Positions 18,661 through 26,869 of a DNA stretch of 64,000 nucleotides are shown here, piece after piece (the first letter of the stretch is position 1; every line of letters starts with the position of its first letter). The notes under the pieces were generated by a model, which had not been told where the DNA came from, ran no database searches, and saw nothing but the letters and a program-made list of their open reading frames with translations. The position numbers and the translations under genes were made by a program. This DNA comes from Streptomyces sp. MMG1121. GTDB lineage: Bacteria > Actinomycetota > Actinomycetes > Streptomycetales > Streptomycetaceae. The DNA lies in the NCBI RefSeq assembly GCF_001280015.1, contig NZ_LGDV01000189.1, positions 62,001 to 126,000 of the forward strand. The letters are read 5' to 3'.

Positions 18661-19065
18661 TCACGCGGTGCTGAGCGCCAGCGCAGAACCGTGCGCGTCC
18701 ATCCGCTCCGCCGCCAGGATCGCCGCCGAGGTGTCCGCGCGGGACGCGGCGACGACGAGGGCCCGGCCCGCGAGGGCGTGGGCGCGCCGGTGCAGCTCCG
18801 TGGGGTCAGCGGCCGAGGCCGCTACGGCCCGGGCCGGTGTCCGGCCGCCGCGCAGCCGGCTCACCTCGCCGGCGAGGCGGTCCGCGGCCGTCTCCAGCTC
18901 CGCGGACGGGGCCAGCCCGCGCAGTTCGTCGGTGACCGCGAGCAGCGCGGCGAGGTGGCCCGCGAGCTGGATGTCCAGCTCCTCCTCGCGTGAGCGGTGA
19001 GGGAAGTCGGAGGAGACGTCGGCCCGTGTGCGGTGGACCGACTTGGTGCGGATCGGTTCGTACAT
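18661..19065 (-). CDS. Conserved hypothetical protein at the head of the VWA operon
   Basis: A 134-residue soluble, mostly helical protein starting MYEPIRTKSVHRTRAD, with AGGAGG upstream. The sequence is rich in Ala, Leu and Glu, with repeated heptad-like hydrophobics (LAGHLAALLAVTDELRGL, ADRLAGEVSRL), suggesting a coiled-coil or helical bundle. I recognise it as a conserved actinobacterial protein next to VWA genes but know no function. It leads the operon whose other two visible genes are damaged. Confidence 0.65.
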   Translation of the reverse strand: MYEPIRTKSVHRTRADVSSDFPHRSREEELDIQLAGHLAALLAVTDELRGLAPSAELETAADRLAGEVSRLRGGRTPARAVAASAADPTELHRRAHALAGRALVVAASRADTSAAILAAERMDAHGSALALSTA

Positions 19066-19137
19066 GGGGGATGGCCTCCTGTGCTCTGACAGGAAACCAT
19101 CCTAGCTTGGATTTCGTCTAAAGTTGAGTCTGATCTT

Positions 19138-20349
19138 CTACGGCTGGCCGTAGCCGTCGAGGAAGTTCCCGATCCGGGTGATCGCGTCGCGCAGGTCGCC
19201 GACGCTCGGCAGCGTCACCACCCGGAAGTGATCGGGCTCGGGCCAGTTGAAGCCCGTCCCCTGGACGACCATGATCTTCTCCTTGCGCAGCAGGTCCAGG
19301 ACCATCTGCCGGTCGTCCTTGATCTTGAAGACCTGGGGGTCGAGCCGCGGGAAGAGGTACAGCGCGCCCCTGGGCCGTACGCAGCTCACGCCCGGGATCT
19401 GCGTCAGCAGCTCGTAGGCGGTGTCCACCTGCTCCTTCAGCCGGCCGCCCGGCAGCACCAGGTCGTTGATCGACTGGCGTCCGCTGAGCGCGGCTACCAC
19501 GCCGTGCTGCCCCGGCATGTTGGCGCACAGGCGCATGTTCGCCAGGATCGTCAGACCCTCGATGTAGGAGTCGGCGTGGGCGCGCGGGCCCGAGATGGAC
19601 ATCCAGCCCACCCGGTACCCGGCCACCCGGTACGCCTTCGACATGCCGTTGAAGGTGAGGGTGAGCAGATCGGGGGCGACCTTCGCGGTCGGGGTGTGCG
19701 TGGCGCCGTCGTAGAGGATCTTGTCGTAGATCTCGTCGGAGCAGATCAGCAGGTTGTGCCGCCGGGCGATGTCCGTCAGCCCCTTGAGCACCGGCTCGTC
19801 GTAGACCGCGCCCGTGGGGTTGTTCGGGTTGATGATCACGATCGCCTTGGTGCGGTCGGTGACCTTGCGCTCGATGTCGGCGAGATCGGGCGTCCAGTCC
19901 GCCTGCTCGTCGCAGCGGTAGTGGACGGCGGTGCCACCGGCGAGGGAGACGGCGGCGGTCCACAGCGGGTAGTCCGGCGCCGGTACGAGGACCTCGTCGC
20001 CGTCGTCGAGCAGGCCCTGCATGGCCATCACGATCAGCTCGGAGACGCCGTTGCCGATGAAGACGTGCTCGACGTCCGTCTCGATGCCGAGGGTCTGGTT
20101 GTGCATGACGACCGCGCGCCGGGCGGCCAGCAGGCCCTTGGCGTCGCCGTAGCCGTGGGCCGTCGAGACGTTCCGGAGGATGTCCTCCAGGATCTCCGGC
20201 GGGCAGTCGAAGCCGAAGGCGGCAGGGTTGCCGGTGTTCAGCTTGAGGATGCGATGCCCCGCCGCCTCGAGCCGCATCGCCTCCTCGAGCACCGGGCCCC
20301 GGATCTCGTAACAGACGTTGGCGAGCTTGGTCGACTGGATCACCTGCAT
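19138..20349 (-). CDS. Pyridoxal-phosphate aminotransferase (AlaA/AspC-like)
   Basis: A class I/II aminotransferase of 403 residues. The start is the ATG of MQVIQSTKLANVCYEIRGPV; upstream in-frame sequence is promoter-like. Visible motifs are the N-terminal LKLNTGNPAAFGF, INPNNPTGAVY, SDEIYDKILYDG, and the PLP lysine K238 in NGMSKAYRVAGYRVGW; a basic residue in DHFRVVTLP binds the carboxylate. It most resembles bacterial AlaA-type enzymes that exchange amino groups between alanine or aspartate and 2-oxoacids. The exact substrate is not decided by sequence. It is divergent from the secreted protease gene. Confidence 0.88.
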   Translation of the reverse strand: MQVIQSTKLANVCYEIRGPVLEEAMRLEAAGHRILKLNTGNPAAFGFDCPPEILEDILRNVSTAHGYGDAKGLLAARRAVVMHNQTLGIETDVEHVFIGNGVSELIVMAMQGLLDDGDEVLVPAPDYPLWTAAVSLAGGTAVHYRCDEQADWTPDLADIERKVTDRTKAIVIINPNNPTGAVYDEPVLKGLTDIARRHNLLICSDEIYDKILYDGATHTPTAKVAPDLLTLTFNGMSKAYRVAGYRVGWMSISGPRAHADSYIEGLTILANMRLCANMPGQHGVVAALSGRQSINDLVLPGGRLKEQVDTAYELLTQIPGVSCVRPRGALYLFPRLDPQVFKIKDDRQMVLDLLRKEKIMVVQGTGFNWPEPDHFRVVTLPSVGDLRDAITRIGNFLDGYGQP

Positions 20350-20395
20350 GTCCGTGAGCTTACGGCCCGGTATCGCCTCGCGGGTCGTGTTTTCC

Positions 20396-20446
20396 GCCAC
20401 GTGAGACGCGGAGGTTTGTCCGAATACGCCCCTCTGCCGCCACGTG
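20396..20446. promoter_or_regulatory. Paired GCCACGTG boxes between divergent genes
   Basis: Two identical GCCACGTG octamers (20396-20403 and 20439-20446), each holding the palindrome CACGTG, lie 43 bp apart, about four helical turns. They sit in the region between the aminotransferase and the serine protease. The spacing suits a regulator binding one face of the DNA. This is inferred from pattern only. Confidence 0.3.
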
Positions 20447-20588
20447 GAGGCCCGGCACACAGGGAAACCCCTACGACCGGCCCCGCCTTCTTGTTCGCAC
20501 CCCCCTCCCGCATTGAGAATGCGCATGACAAGCATGAAGGGCGGCCGGAAGATCTCCGGTCGCCCAAGTCGTAAGAGGGGACCCCCAC

Positions 20589-21434
20589 ATGAACAAGCCT
20601 CTCCTTGCCGTGCTCTCCTCCGTGGCCCTGGCCGGGCTGGGTGCGACCCCGGCGATGGCCGCGCCGCACACCGCGCCGCACACCGCGAAGAAGGCCGCGG
20701 TGACGGTCGACTTCGCCGGCACCGTCTCGCTCAGCAACTGCTCCGGCTCGGTCATCCGCTTCCCCGGCTCCGCGGACACCGACCCGGCGCTCGTGCTGAC
20801 CAACGGCCACTGCCTGGAGACCGGCTTCCCGGCGGCCGGCGAGGTCATCACCGGCCAGTCCTCCAGCCGTACCTTCGGCCTGCTGAACTCCGCCGGCAGC
20901 AAGGTCGCGACCCTCCGTGCCAACCAGGTCGTCTACTCGACCATGACGGACACGGACATCACGATCTACCGCACCACCACGACGTACGCGGCGATCAAGA
21001 GCTCCTACGGCATCAGCCCGCTCACCGTGCAGGACACCCACCCGGCCGCCGGCTCCGCCATCAAGGTCGTCTCCGGCTACTGGAAGAAGATCTACAGCTG
21101 CGACGTCGACGGCTTCGTCTACCGGCTCAAGGAGGGCGACTGGACCTGGAAGGACTCCGTCCGCTACACCTCCGCCTGCGACACCATCGGGGGCACGTCG
21201 GGCTCGCCCGTGATCGACACGAGCACCGGCAAGGTCGTCGCCGTCAACAACACCGGCAACGAGGACGGCGAGCGCTGCACCGAGAACAACCCCTGCGAGG
21301 TCGACCAGAACGGCAACGTCACCGTCCGCCAGGGCATCAACTACGCCGAGGAGACGTACATCATCCCGGCCTGCTTCACCACCGGCAACAAGCTGAACCT
21401 GAGCGCGTCCGGCTGCACCCTGCCCAAGCCGTAG
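20589..21434 (+). CDS. Secreted trypsin/V8-like serine protease
   Basis: A 281-residue exported protease. The signal peptide ends near residue 25 (ATPAMAA). The triad is visible: His74 in LTNGHC, Asp123 in MTDTDITIY, and Ser204 in IGGTSGSPVID, the S1B/V8-type GxSGSP form. A Cys-rich C-terminus (CTENNPCEVD, IIPACFTTG) probably forms disulphides. It lacks a long propeptide. GAGGGG precedes the ATG. Probably an extracellular nutrient or developmental protease; the cleavage preference is unknown. Confidence 0.88.
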   Translation: MNKPLLAVLSSVALAGLGATPAMAAPHTAPHTAKKAAVTVDFAGTVSLSNCSGSVIRFPGSADTDPALVLTNGHCLETGFPAAGEVITGQSSSRTFGLLNSAGSKVATLRANQVVYSTMTDTDITIYRTTTTYAAIKSSYGISPLTVQDTHPAAGSAIKVVSGYWKKIYSCDVDGFVYRLKEGDWTWKDSVRYTSACDTIGGTSGSPVIDTSTGKVVAVNNTGNEDGERCTENNPCEVDQNGNVTVRQGINYAEETYIIPACFTTGNKLNLSASGCTLPKP

Positions 21435-21450
21435 GGGCGGCCGGGGCCGG

Positions 21451-23061
21451 TCACCGGGGCGTACGGCGGACGGATCGGCCCGCCAGCACGTCCGTCCGCC
21501 TCCCGTCCTCGATGACGAACCGGCCGTCGACCAGGACGTACGCGATCCCCGTGGGAAGCCTGCGGGGATCGGCGAAGGTGGCGCCCGGCGCCACCGTCCG
21601 CGGGTCGAACAGCACCAGGTCGGCCCGGTACCCCTCGCGCACCAGCCCGCGGTCCGGCAGTCGCAGCCGCGCCGCGGGCCGGGACGTGAGCCGGGCGACG
21701 CACTCCTCCAGCGTCAGCACCCCCAACTCCCTTACGTAGTGGCCGAGATAGCGCGGGAAGGTGCCGTACGCGCGCGGGTGCGGCTTCGTACCCTGGAGGA
21801 TGCCGTCCGAGCCGCCGGTGTGGGCGCGGTGCCGCATGATCGCGCGGACGTTCTCCTCGTGCCCGACGTGCTGGAGGATCGTCGTACCGAGCCGGTCCGA
21901 CAGCAGGAGACGGCGGACGGTCTCCCACGCCGGCTCCCCGCGCAGGTCCGCCGCCTCCCGGACCGTACGGCCCACGAGATCACCGAGCGCGGGGTCGGCG
22001 ACGCCGGAGATCTCGATCGTCTCCCACTCCACCGGCACCCCGTGGCAGCCGTCCGAGCCGGTCACCTCCAGGCCGTGCCGGATCCGCTCGGCCGTCGCCG
22101 GGTCGCCGAGCCGGGCCAGGATCTCCTCCGGACCGCCCGCGCTCGCCCAGCTCGGCAGCAGCGCGGCCAGGGTGGTGCAGCCGGGCGTGTAGGGATAGGT
22201 GTCCAGCGTGATGTCCGCGCCGGAGTCCAGCGCCTCGTCGAGCAGGGCGAGCAGCTCGGGCGCCCGGCCCTTGTTCACGCCGAAGTTCATCGTGGCGTGC
22301 GCGAGGTGCAGCGGGCAGCCGGCCTCCCGGGTGAGGTCCACCATCTCGGCGTACGCCTCCAGCGCGCCGGCGCCGTAGGAGCGGTGGTGCGGGCAGTAGT
22401 AGCCGCCGTACGACGCCACCACCCGGCACAGCTCGGTCAGCTCGGCGTCCGGGGCGTACATGCCGGGCGTGTAGGTGAGCCCGGAGGACATCCCGACCGC
22501 GCCCTGCTCCATCCCCTCCGCGACCAGCCGCCGCATCCGGTCCAGCTCTTCGGGACGCGCCGCGCGGTCCTCCCAGCCGACGGCGAGCGCGCGGACGGTG
22601 CCCTGCGGGACGAGATAGGCCGCGTTGACGGCGATGCCCCGGTCCAGCCGGTCCAGGTACTCGCCGACCGAGCGCCAGTCGAGGTCGAGGTCGTCGCCGT
22701 ACCCGTTCCACCCGGTGATCGCCTGCCGCACCTCCTGCAGCGTGCGGTCGTCCACCGGCGCGTACGACAGCCCGTCCTGGCCGAGGACCTCCAGCGTGAC
22801 CCCCTGCGCGGCCTTGGCACTGTGGTCGGGGTCGCGCAGCAGGGCGAGGTCGGAGTGGGCGTGCATGTCGATGAAGCCGGGGGAGAGGACCAGGCCCTCC
22901 GCGTCCACTTCGCGCACGGCACGCGGCCGTTGGCAGCCCGCGGCGACCGCCTCCTTGACGATCGAGACGATCCGCCCGCCGTCGAGCACCACGTCGGCGC
23001 GGTACGACGGCTCGCCGCTGCCGTCGACGACGTCGGCGTCCCGGATGACCAGGTCCTCCAT
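21451..23061 (-). CDS. N-acyl-D-amino-acid deacylase (D-aminoacylase)
   Basis: A 536-residue amidohydrolase: DLVIRDADVVDGSGEPSYRADV at the N-terminus, PGFIDMHAHSDL with the metal-binding HxH, LAHATMNFGVNKGR, a DTYPYTPGCT strand, and the C-terminal GYRADLVLFDP and AYVLVDGRFVIEDG of the composite domain. This fits D-aminoacylases, which release free D-amino acids from N-acyl forms using zinc. It follows the PLP D-amino-acid enzyme gene by 18 bp on the same strand, so the pair forms an operon that could feed D-amino acids to that enzyme. Confidence 0.85.
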   Translation of the reverse strand: MEDLVIRDADVVDGSGEPSYRADVVLDGGRIVSIVKEAVAAGCQRPRAVREVDAEGLVLSPGFIDMHAHSDLALLRDPDHSAKAAQGVTLEVLGQDGLSYAPVDDRTLQEVRQAITGWNGYGDDLDLDWRSVGEYLDRLDRGIAVNAAYLVPQGTVRALAVGWEDRAARPEELDRMRRLVAEGMEQGAVGMSSGLTYTPGMYAPDAELTELCRVVASYGGYYCPHHRSYGAGALEAYAEMVDLTREAGCPLHLAHATMNFGVNKGRAPELLALLDEALDSGADITLDTYPYTPGCTTLAALLPSWASAGGPEEILARLGDPATAERIRHGLEVTGSDGCHGVPVEWETIEISGVADPALGDLVGRTVREAADLRGEPAWETVRRLLLSDRLGTTILQHVGHEENVRAIMRHRAHTGGSDGILQGTKPHPRAYGTFPRYLGHYVRELGVLTLEECVARLTSRPAARLRLPDRGLVREGYRADLVLFDPRTVAPGATFADPRRLPTGIAYVLVDGRFVIEDGRRTDVLAGRSVRRTPR

Positions 23062-23079
23062 GCCGGCCTCCCCGTAGCC

Positions 23080-24369
23080 CTAGAAGTACGTACGGATGTA
23101 GTCGACGACCGTCCCGTCCGCCTCGGCCACCGGGATCAGCTGCCACTTGTCGAAGGACGTGCACGGGTGGGACAGCCCGAGCCCGACCCAGTCGCCCACC
23201 TCGACGTCGGCGCCGGGCTCCGTGCGCAGCCAGGCGTGCTGGTCGGACAGCCCGGTCACGGTGATCCCGTCCGCCGCCCGCTCGACACCGCCGCGGCGTA
23301 CCACCTGGGCGGCGGGCAGGTCCAGGTCGTAGGCCGCGTCGCGCTTGCCCGCGTTGGCGAAGGCCTGTTCGGGGGTGGGCCGGGAGACGATCTGCGCCCA
23401 CAGCCGGAAGGCGGGTTCCAGGGCGCCCTCCTCGGGGACCCGGGTGAAGGGGGTGAGCCTTCGGTAGTGGCCGTCGTCGTGCGAGACGTACGCGCCCGAG
23501 CGCAGCAGTTTCAGCACGGGCAGGGAGAGGGCGGGGATCTCCTCGAACGCCTCGGCCACCGCGTCGAACCAGGCGCTGCCGCCCGCGCTCACCACGATCT
23601 CCTCCGCGCTGCCGAACAGCCCGCCCTTGTCGAGGTCGGCGGCGAGCGCCACCAGCCGTCGCAGATACGACCGCACGCGCTCCGGGTCGGCCTGCGGCAC
23701 CTCGCCCTCGTACCCCGCCACGCCCACCAGCCGCAACGTCCGCGTCCCGGCCACCGCGTCGGCGACGGCCCGGGCCCCGGCCTGCGTGCGCACCCCGGTC
23801 CGCGCGCCCTCGCCCGCGCCCAGCTCGACGACGACGTCCACGGGCCGGGCGGAGCCGCTGTCGCGCAGTGCCGAGTCCATCAGCTCGACCCCGCGCACGG
23901 AGTCGACGTAACAGACGAACCGGAAAGCGGGGTCGGCGGTGAGTTCCGCGGCGATCCACCGCAGGGCGGCGGCGTCCACCAGCTCGTTGGCGAGGAAGAT
24001 CCGCGGGACGCCGAACGCCCGGGCGACCCGCACCTGGTGGGGCACCGCCAGCGTGATGCCCCAGGCGCCGTGCCGGAGCTGGCGGTGGAAGAGCTGCGGG
24101 GCCATCGAGGTCTTGCCGTGCGGGGCGAAGGCGAGCCCGTGGCGCACGGTGTACGTCTCCATGAGCGCCAGGTTGTGCTCCAGGCGCTCGGCGGACAGGG
24201 CGAGGACGGGCGAGGTGAAGCCGTCGGCCTCGCGGAAGAGGTTGCGACGCTGGGCGGCCAGCTCGCCGACCGTGAGGCCGTCGGCGTCGGGCGGGAGGCC
24301 CTTGAAGCGGTGGTCGACCCGTTCCTCGGCGAGGTGGGCGAGTGCTTCACTACCGGCTTCGCGAGCCAT
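23080..24369 (-). CDS. PLP enzyme of the D-threonine aldolase/D-serine dehydratase family (amino acid deaminase)
   Basis: A 429-residue fold-type III PLP enzyme. The alanine-racemase-like N-domain holds the PLP lysine in FAPHGKTSMAPQ. Later come VELGAGEGARTGVRT, a GSAWFD segment and the C-terminal metal site residues GLSHPCTSFDKW, where the His and Cys resemble the zinc site of eukaryotic-type D-serine dehydratase. GGGAGG precedes the chosen ATG; a frame extension upstream would cross the operator. It probably deaminates or cleaves D-Ser/D-Thr-like substrates. RidA, which clears the reactive imine from such reactions, is encoded in the divergent arm. Confidence 0.85.
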   Translation of the reverse strand: MAREAGSEALAHLAEERVDHRFKGLPPDADGLTVGELAAQRRNLFREADGFTSPVLALSAERLEHNLALMETYTVRHGLAFAPHGKTSMAPQLFHRQLRHGAWGITLAVPHQVRVARAFGVPRIFLANELVDAAALRWIAAELTADPAFRFVCYVDSVRGVELMDSALRDSGSARPVDVVVELGAGEGARTGVRTQAGARAVADAVAGTRTLRLVGVAGYEGEVPQADPERVRSYLRRLVALAADLDKGGLFGSAEEIVVSAGGSAWFDAVAEAFEEIPALSLPVLKLLRSGAYVSHDDGHYRRLTPFTRVPEEGALEPAFRLWAQIVSRPTPEQAFANAGKRDAAYDLDLPAAQVVRRGGVERAADGITVTGLSDQHAWLRTEPGADVEVGDWVGLGLSHPCTSFDKWQLIPVAEADGTVVDYIRTYF

Positions 24370-24384
24370 GGAGCCTCCCTGATC

Positions 24385-24418
24385 TGCAAGCGTTGCATGT
24401 CTTGCAACGTCCATTGCG
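24385..24418. promoter_or_regulatory. TTGCA inverted repeats, likely IclR operator
   Basis: A perfect 7-bp inverted repeat, CGTTGCA-TGTCT-TGCAACG (24391-24409), plus another TGCAA half-site at 24385 and an ATTGCG at 24413, lie between the divergent deacylase and kinase arms. IclR-type regulators often bind such AT-core inverted repeats, and an IclR gene is second in the rightward arm. The site overlaps the expected promoter of both arms, suggesting autoregulation and joint control. Confidence 0.55.
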
Positions 24419-24495
24419 TATGTCGCTCACTGCTGTCTAACATCTCGGCCAACGCGGGGTCAACGGACTCCCACCATCGAGGAGCTACGACGATC

Positions 24496-25539
24496 GTGAC
24501 CGTCACCGGATCCCGCAACGCCCCCGACGCTGTGGATGTCGTGGCGCTCGGCGAGTCCATGGTCACCTTCCTGCCCAGCCGACCGGGCCGCCTCGCGGAG
24601 GTGCCCTCCTTCGACCGCGCGATCGGCGGCGCCGAGTCCAACGTGGCCTGCGTACTGGCGGCCGCCGGGCACACCGCGCGGTGGGTGAGCCGGGTGGGGG
24701 CGGACGGATTCGGCCAGCACCTGGTCGAGCGGATCGCCGGGTACGGCGTCGACGTCTCGTCCATACCCAGGGACCCGGCCCGCCCCACCGGCATCTACTT
24801 CCGCACCGCCGGCGACCGGGGCACGGGCGCGCACGAGGTGGCGTACTACCGGGCGGGTTCGGCGGCGTCGGCGATGAGCGTGACCAATGTGGATCTGACG
24901 GCGGTGCGGGCAGGGCGGGTGCTGCACCTGTCGGGGATCACGGCGGCACTGTCCGACGACTGCCGCGCGCTGCTGCACACGCTGACGGCACCCCACCCGG
25001 GCCGCCCTCTCCTCTCCTTCGACGTGAACCACCGCCCGGGGCTGTGGCGGACGGCGCAGGGCCCGCTGGTCCTGCTGGACCTGGCCCGGCGAGCGGACGT
25101 CGTCTTCGTCGGCGAGGACGAGGCGGAGGAGGCCTGGGGCGTCACGGGCGGCCCGGAGGCGATCCGCGAGGCGCTGCCGGAGCCGGCGGTGCTGGTGGTG
25201 AAGCAGGGTGCGCGGGGGGCGACGGCGTTCGCGCGCGAGTCGTCCGCCTTCGAACCCGCTCTGCACGTGGACGTCGTGGCCACCACCGGCGCGGGCGACG
25301 CCTTCGCCGCGGGTTTCCTCTCCGGCACCCTGCGCGGACTCCCCCCGGCGGCCCGCCTGCGCCACGGCCACCTCTTCGCCGCCGCCGCCCTCGCCACCCC
25401 CGGCGACCTGGCCCCGCCCCCCGCCCGGGACCACGCCGACCGGCTGACCGCCCTGAACGACACCGCATGGGGGAGACTTCGACTCGGCCCCGGCTGGACG
25501 CAAGCCGAGCGGGCCACGGAGGAGGCGAACACCCCATGA
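24496..25539 (+). CDS. PfkB/ribokinase family sugar kinase (KDG kinase-like)
   Basis: A 347-residue kinase starting at GTG behind GGAG. It shows VALGESMVTFLP at the N-terminus, the IGGAESNVACVLA substrate region, the SFDVNHRPGLW motif typical of 2-keto-3-deoxygluconate kinases, and the PfkB signature TTGAGDAFAAGFLSG with the catalytic Asp. The predicted reaction is ATP-dependent phosphorylation of a keto-sugar acid such as KDG. Its place in a D-amino-acid locus is unexpected; it may act on a hydroxylated keto acid made after deamination. Its stop overlaps the IclR start (ATGA). Confidence 0.82.
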   Translation: MTVTGSRNAPDAVDVVALGESMVTFLPSRPGRLAEVPSFDRAIGGAESNVACVLAAAGHTARWVSRVGADGFGQHLVERIAGYGVDVSSIPRDPARPTGIYFRTAGDRGTGAHEVAYYRAGSAASAMSVTNVDLTAVRAGRVLHLSGITAALSDDCRALLHTLTAPHPGRPLLSFDVNHRPGLWRTAQGPLVLLDLARRADVVFVGEDEAEEAWGVTGGPEAIREALPEPAVLVVKQGARGATAFARESSAFEPALHVDVVATTGAGDAFAAGFLSGTLRGLPPAARLRHGHLFAAAALATPGDLAPPPARDHADRLTALNDTAWGRLRLGPGWTQAERATEEANTP

Positions 25540-26309
25540 GTCAGACCGTCGACCGCGCCCTGAGCATCCTGCCGCTGCTGGCCGAGGGCCCCGCGGACCT
25601 CGGCCAGGTCGCCGACCGCCTGGGCGTCCACAAATCAACAGCGCTCCGCCTCCTGCGCACGCTGCACGAACACGGCCTGGTCTACCGCCAGTCCGACCAG
25701 CGCTACCGCCTCGGCGCGCGGCTCTTCGCCCTCGCCCAGGAGGCGATGGAGAACCTCGACATCCGGGAGATCGCCCACTCCCATCTCGTAGGGCTCAACG
25801 AGACCTGCGGTCACACCGTGCACCTCGCCGTCTACGAGGAGCACGAGGTGCTCTACATCGACAAGGTGGAGAGCCGCTACCCGGTCCGCATGTACTCGCG
25901 GATCGGCAAGCCCGTCGCCATCACGGTCGCGGCCGTGGCGAAGCTCCTCCTCGCCGATCTGCCCGAACCCGAGCGCCGCGCCCTCGCGGACAAGCTCGAC
26001 TACCCCCTGTACACGGCCCGTTCGACCCCCAACGCCCCGGCTTTCCTCAGGGAGCTGGAGCAGGTGCGCGAACAGGGCTGGGCCACCGACCTCGGTGGTC
26101 ACGAGGAGTCCATCAACTGCGTCGCCGCGCCCATCCGCGGGGCCGACGGCCGGGTGGTCGCCGCGATGTCGGTGTCCGCGCCGAACGTCGTCGTCACCGC
26201 CGAGGAACTCCTCACCCTGCTCCCGCTGGTGCGCCGTACGGCGGACGCGATCAGCGGCGAGTACTCCGGAAGGACGCCGGTGACGGACCCCACGAGGGAC
26301 CCGTCATGA
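25536..26309 (+). CDS. IclR family transcriptional regulator
   Basis: A 257-residue regulator. The N-terminal winged helix has DLGQVADRLGVHKSTALRLLRTLHEHGLVYR; the C-terminal effector domain has NETCGHTVHLAVYEEHEVLYIDKVES, SRIGKPVAITVAAVAKLLLA, and CVAAPIRGADGRVVAAMSVSAP. It overlaps the kinase stop by 4 bp. The neighbourhood suggests it controls the D-amino-acid locus through the TTGCA repeats. The ligand could be a 2-oxo acid; this is inferred. Confidence 0.88.
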   Translation: MSQTVDRALSILPLLAEGPADLGQVADRLGVHKSTALRLLRTLHEHGLVYRQSDQRYRLGARLFALAQEAMENLDIREIAHSHLVGLNETCGHTVHLAVYEEHEVLYIDKVESRYPVRMYSRIGKPVAITVAAVAKLLLADLPEPERRALADKLDYPLYTARSTPNAPAFLRELEQVREQGWATDLGGHEESINCVAAPIRGADGRVVAAMSVSAPNVVVTAEELLTLLPLVRRTADAISGEYSGRTPVTDPTRDPS

Positions 26310-26345
26310 CCGGCCACAACCGATCATGACCGACAAGGACCCCGC

Positions 26346-26756
26346 ATGACCGAGAAGATCGCCCTCACCCCGAAGACCCACACCACCCCGCCCGCGAAGT
26401 TCTCGCACGGCGTGAAGAAGGGCAACATCCTCCAGGTCGCCGGCCAGGTCGGCTTCCTGCCCGCCGAGGAGGGCAAGCCCCCGACGCCGGCCGGTCCCAC
26501 CCTGCGCGAGCAGACCCTCCAGACCCTCGCCAACGTCAAGGCGATCCTCGAAGAGGGCGGCGCGAGCTGGGACGACGTGATGATGATCCGCGTCTATCTG
26601 ACGGACACGGCCCACTTCGCCGAGATGAACGAGATCTACAACACCTACTTCGAGGAGCAGGGCCTCACCCAGCCGCCCGCCGCCCGGACGACGGTCTACG
26701 TCGGTCTCCCGGCCGGCCTCCTCATCGAGATCGACGCGCTCGCCGTGCTGAGCTGA
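26346..26756 (+). CDS. ridA: RidA family 2-iminobutanoate/2-iminopropanoate deaminase
   Basis: A 136-residue YjgF/RidA protein: the FSHGVKKGNILQVAGQVGF strand, EQTLQTLANVKAILEEGGASWDDVMMIRVYL helix-strand unit, and the conserved Arg in PPAARTTVYVGLP followed by LIEIDALAVL. RidA trimers hydrolyse reactive enamines and imines made by PLP deaminases, protecting other PLP enzymes from 2-aminoacrylate. That fits the PLP enzyme encoded in the divergent arm. It follows the IclR gene by 36 bp. Confidence 0.92.
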   Translation: MTEKIALTPKTHTTPPAKFSHGVKKGNILQVAGQVGFLPAEEGKPPTPAGPTLREQTLQTLANVKAILEEGGASWDDVMMIRVYLTDTAHFAEMNEIYNTYFEEQGLTQPPAARTTVYVGLPAGLLIEIDALAVLS

Positions 26757-26783
26757 CGTCGCCTCACTTCCCGCACACCGACA

Positions 26784-26820
26784 CGGCACGGCGGCCCCTC
26801 ACCCCCGGGGCGCCGTGCCG
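26784..26820 (+). terminator. Hairpin between ridA and the permease gene
   Basis: A 14-bp stem (CGGCACGGCGGCCCC with one bulged G, paired with GGGGCGCCGTGCCG) and an 8-nt loop lie in the 113-bp gap after ridA. There is no T-tract. It may end the kinase-iclR-ridA message or attenuate reading into the permease. Confidence 0.6.
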
Positions 26821-26869
26821 CGATCCCCCCTGCCCGAAAGCACCATGCATTTAAGTAGAGGCCCCCCGT

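Noticed and set aside
20301..20312. TTA codon in the aminotransferase gene
   Set aside because: The TTA seen on the minus strand spans TGT-TAC codons and is out of frame. The same holds for similar strings at about 23907 and 55236.
21739..25539. Very long plus-strand open frame of over 1,200 codons
   Set aside because: Most of it runs opposite to the clearly homologous deacylase and PLP enzyme genes and has no domains. Only the last 347 codons, the PfkB kinase, are real.
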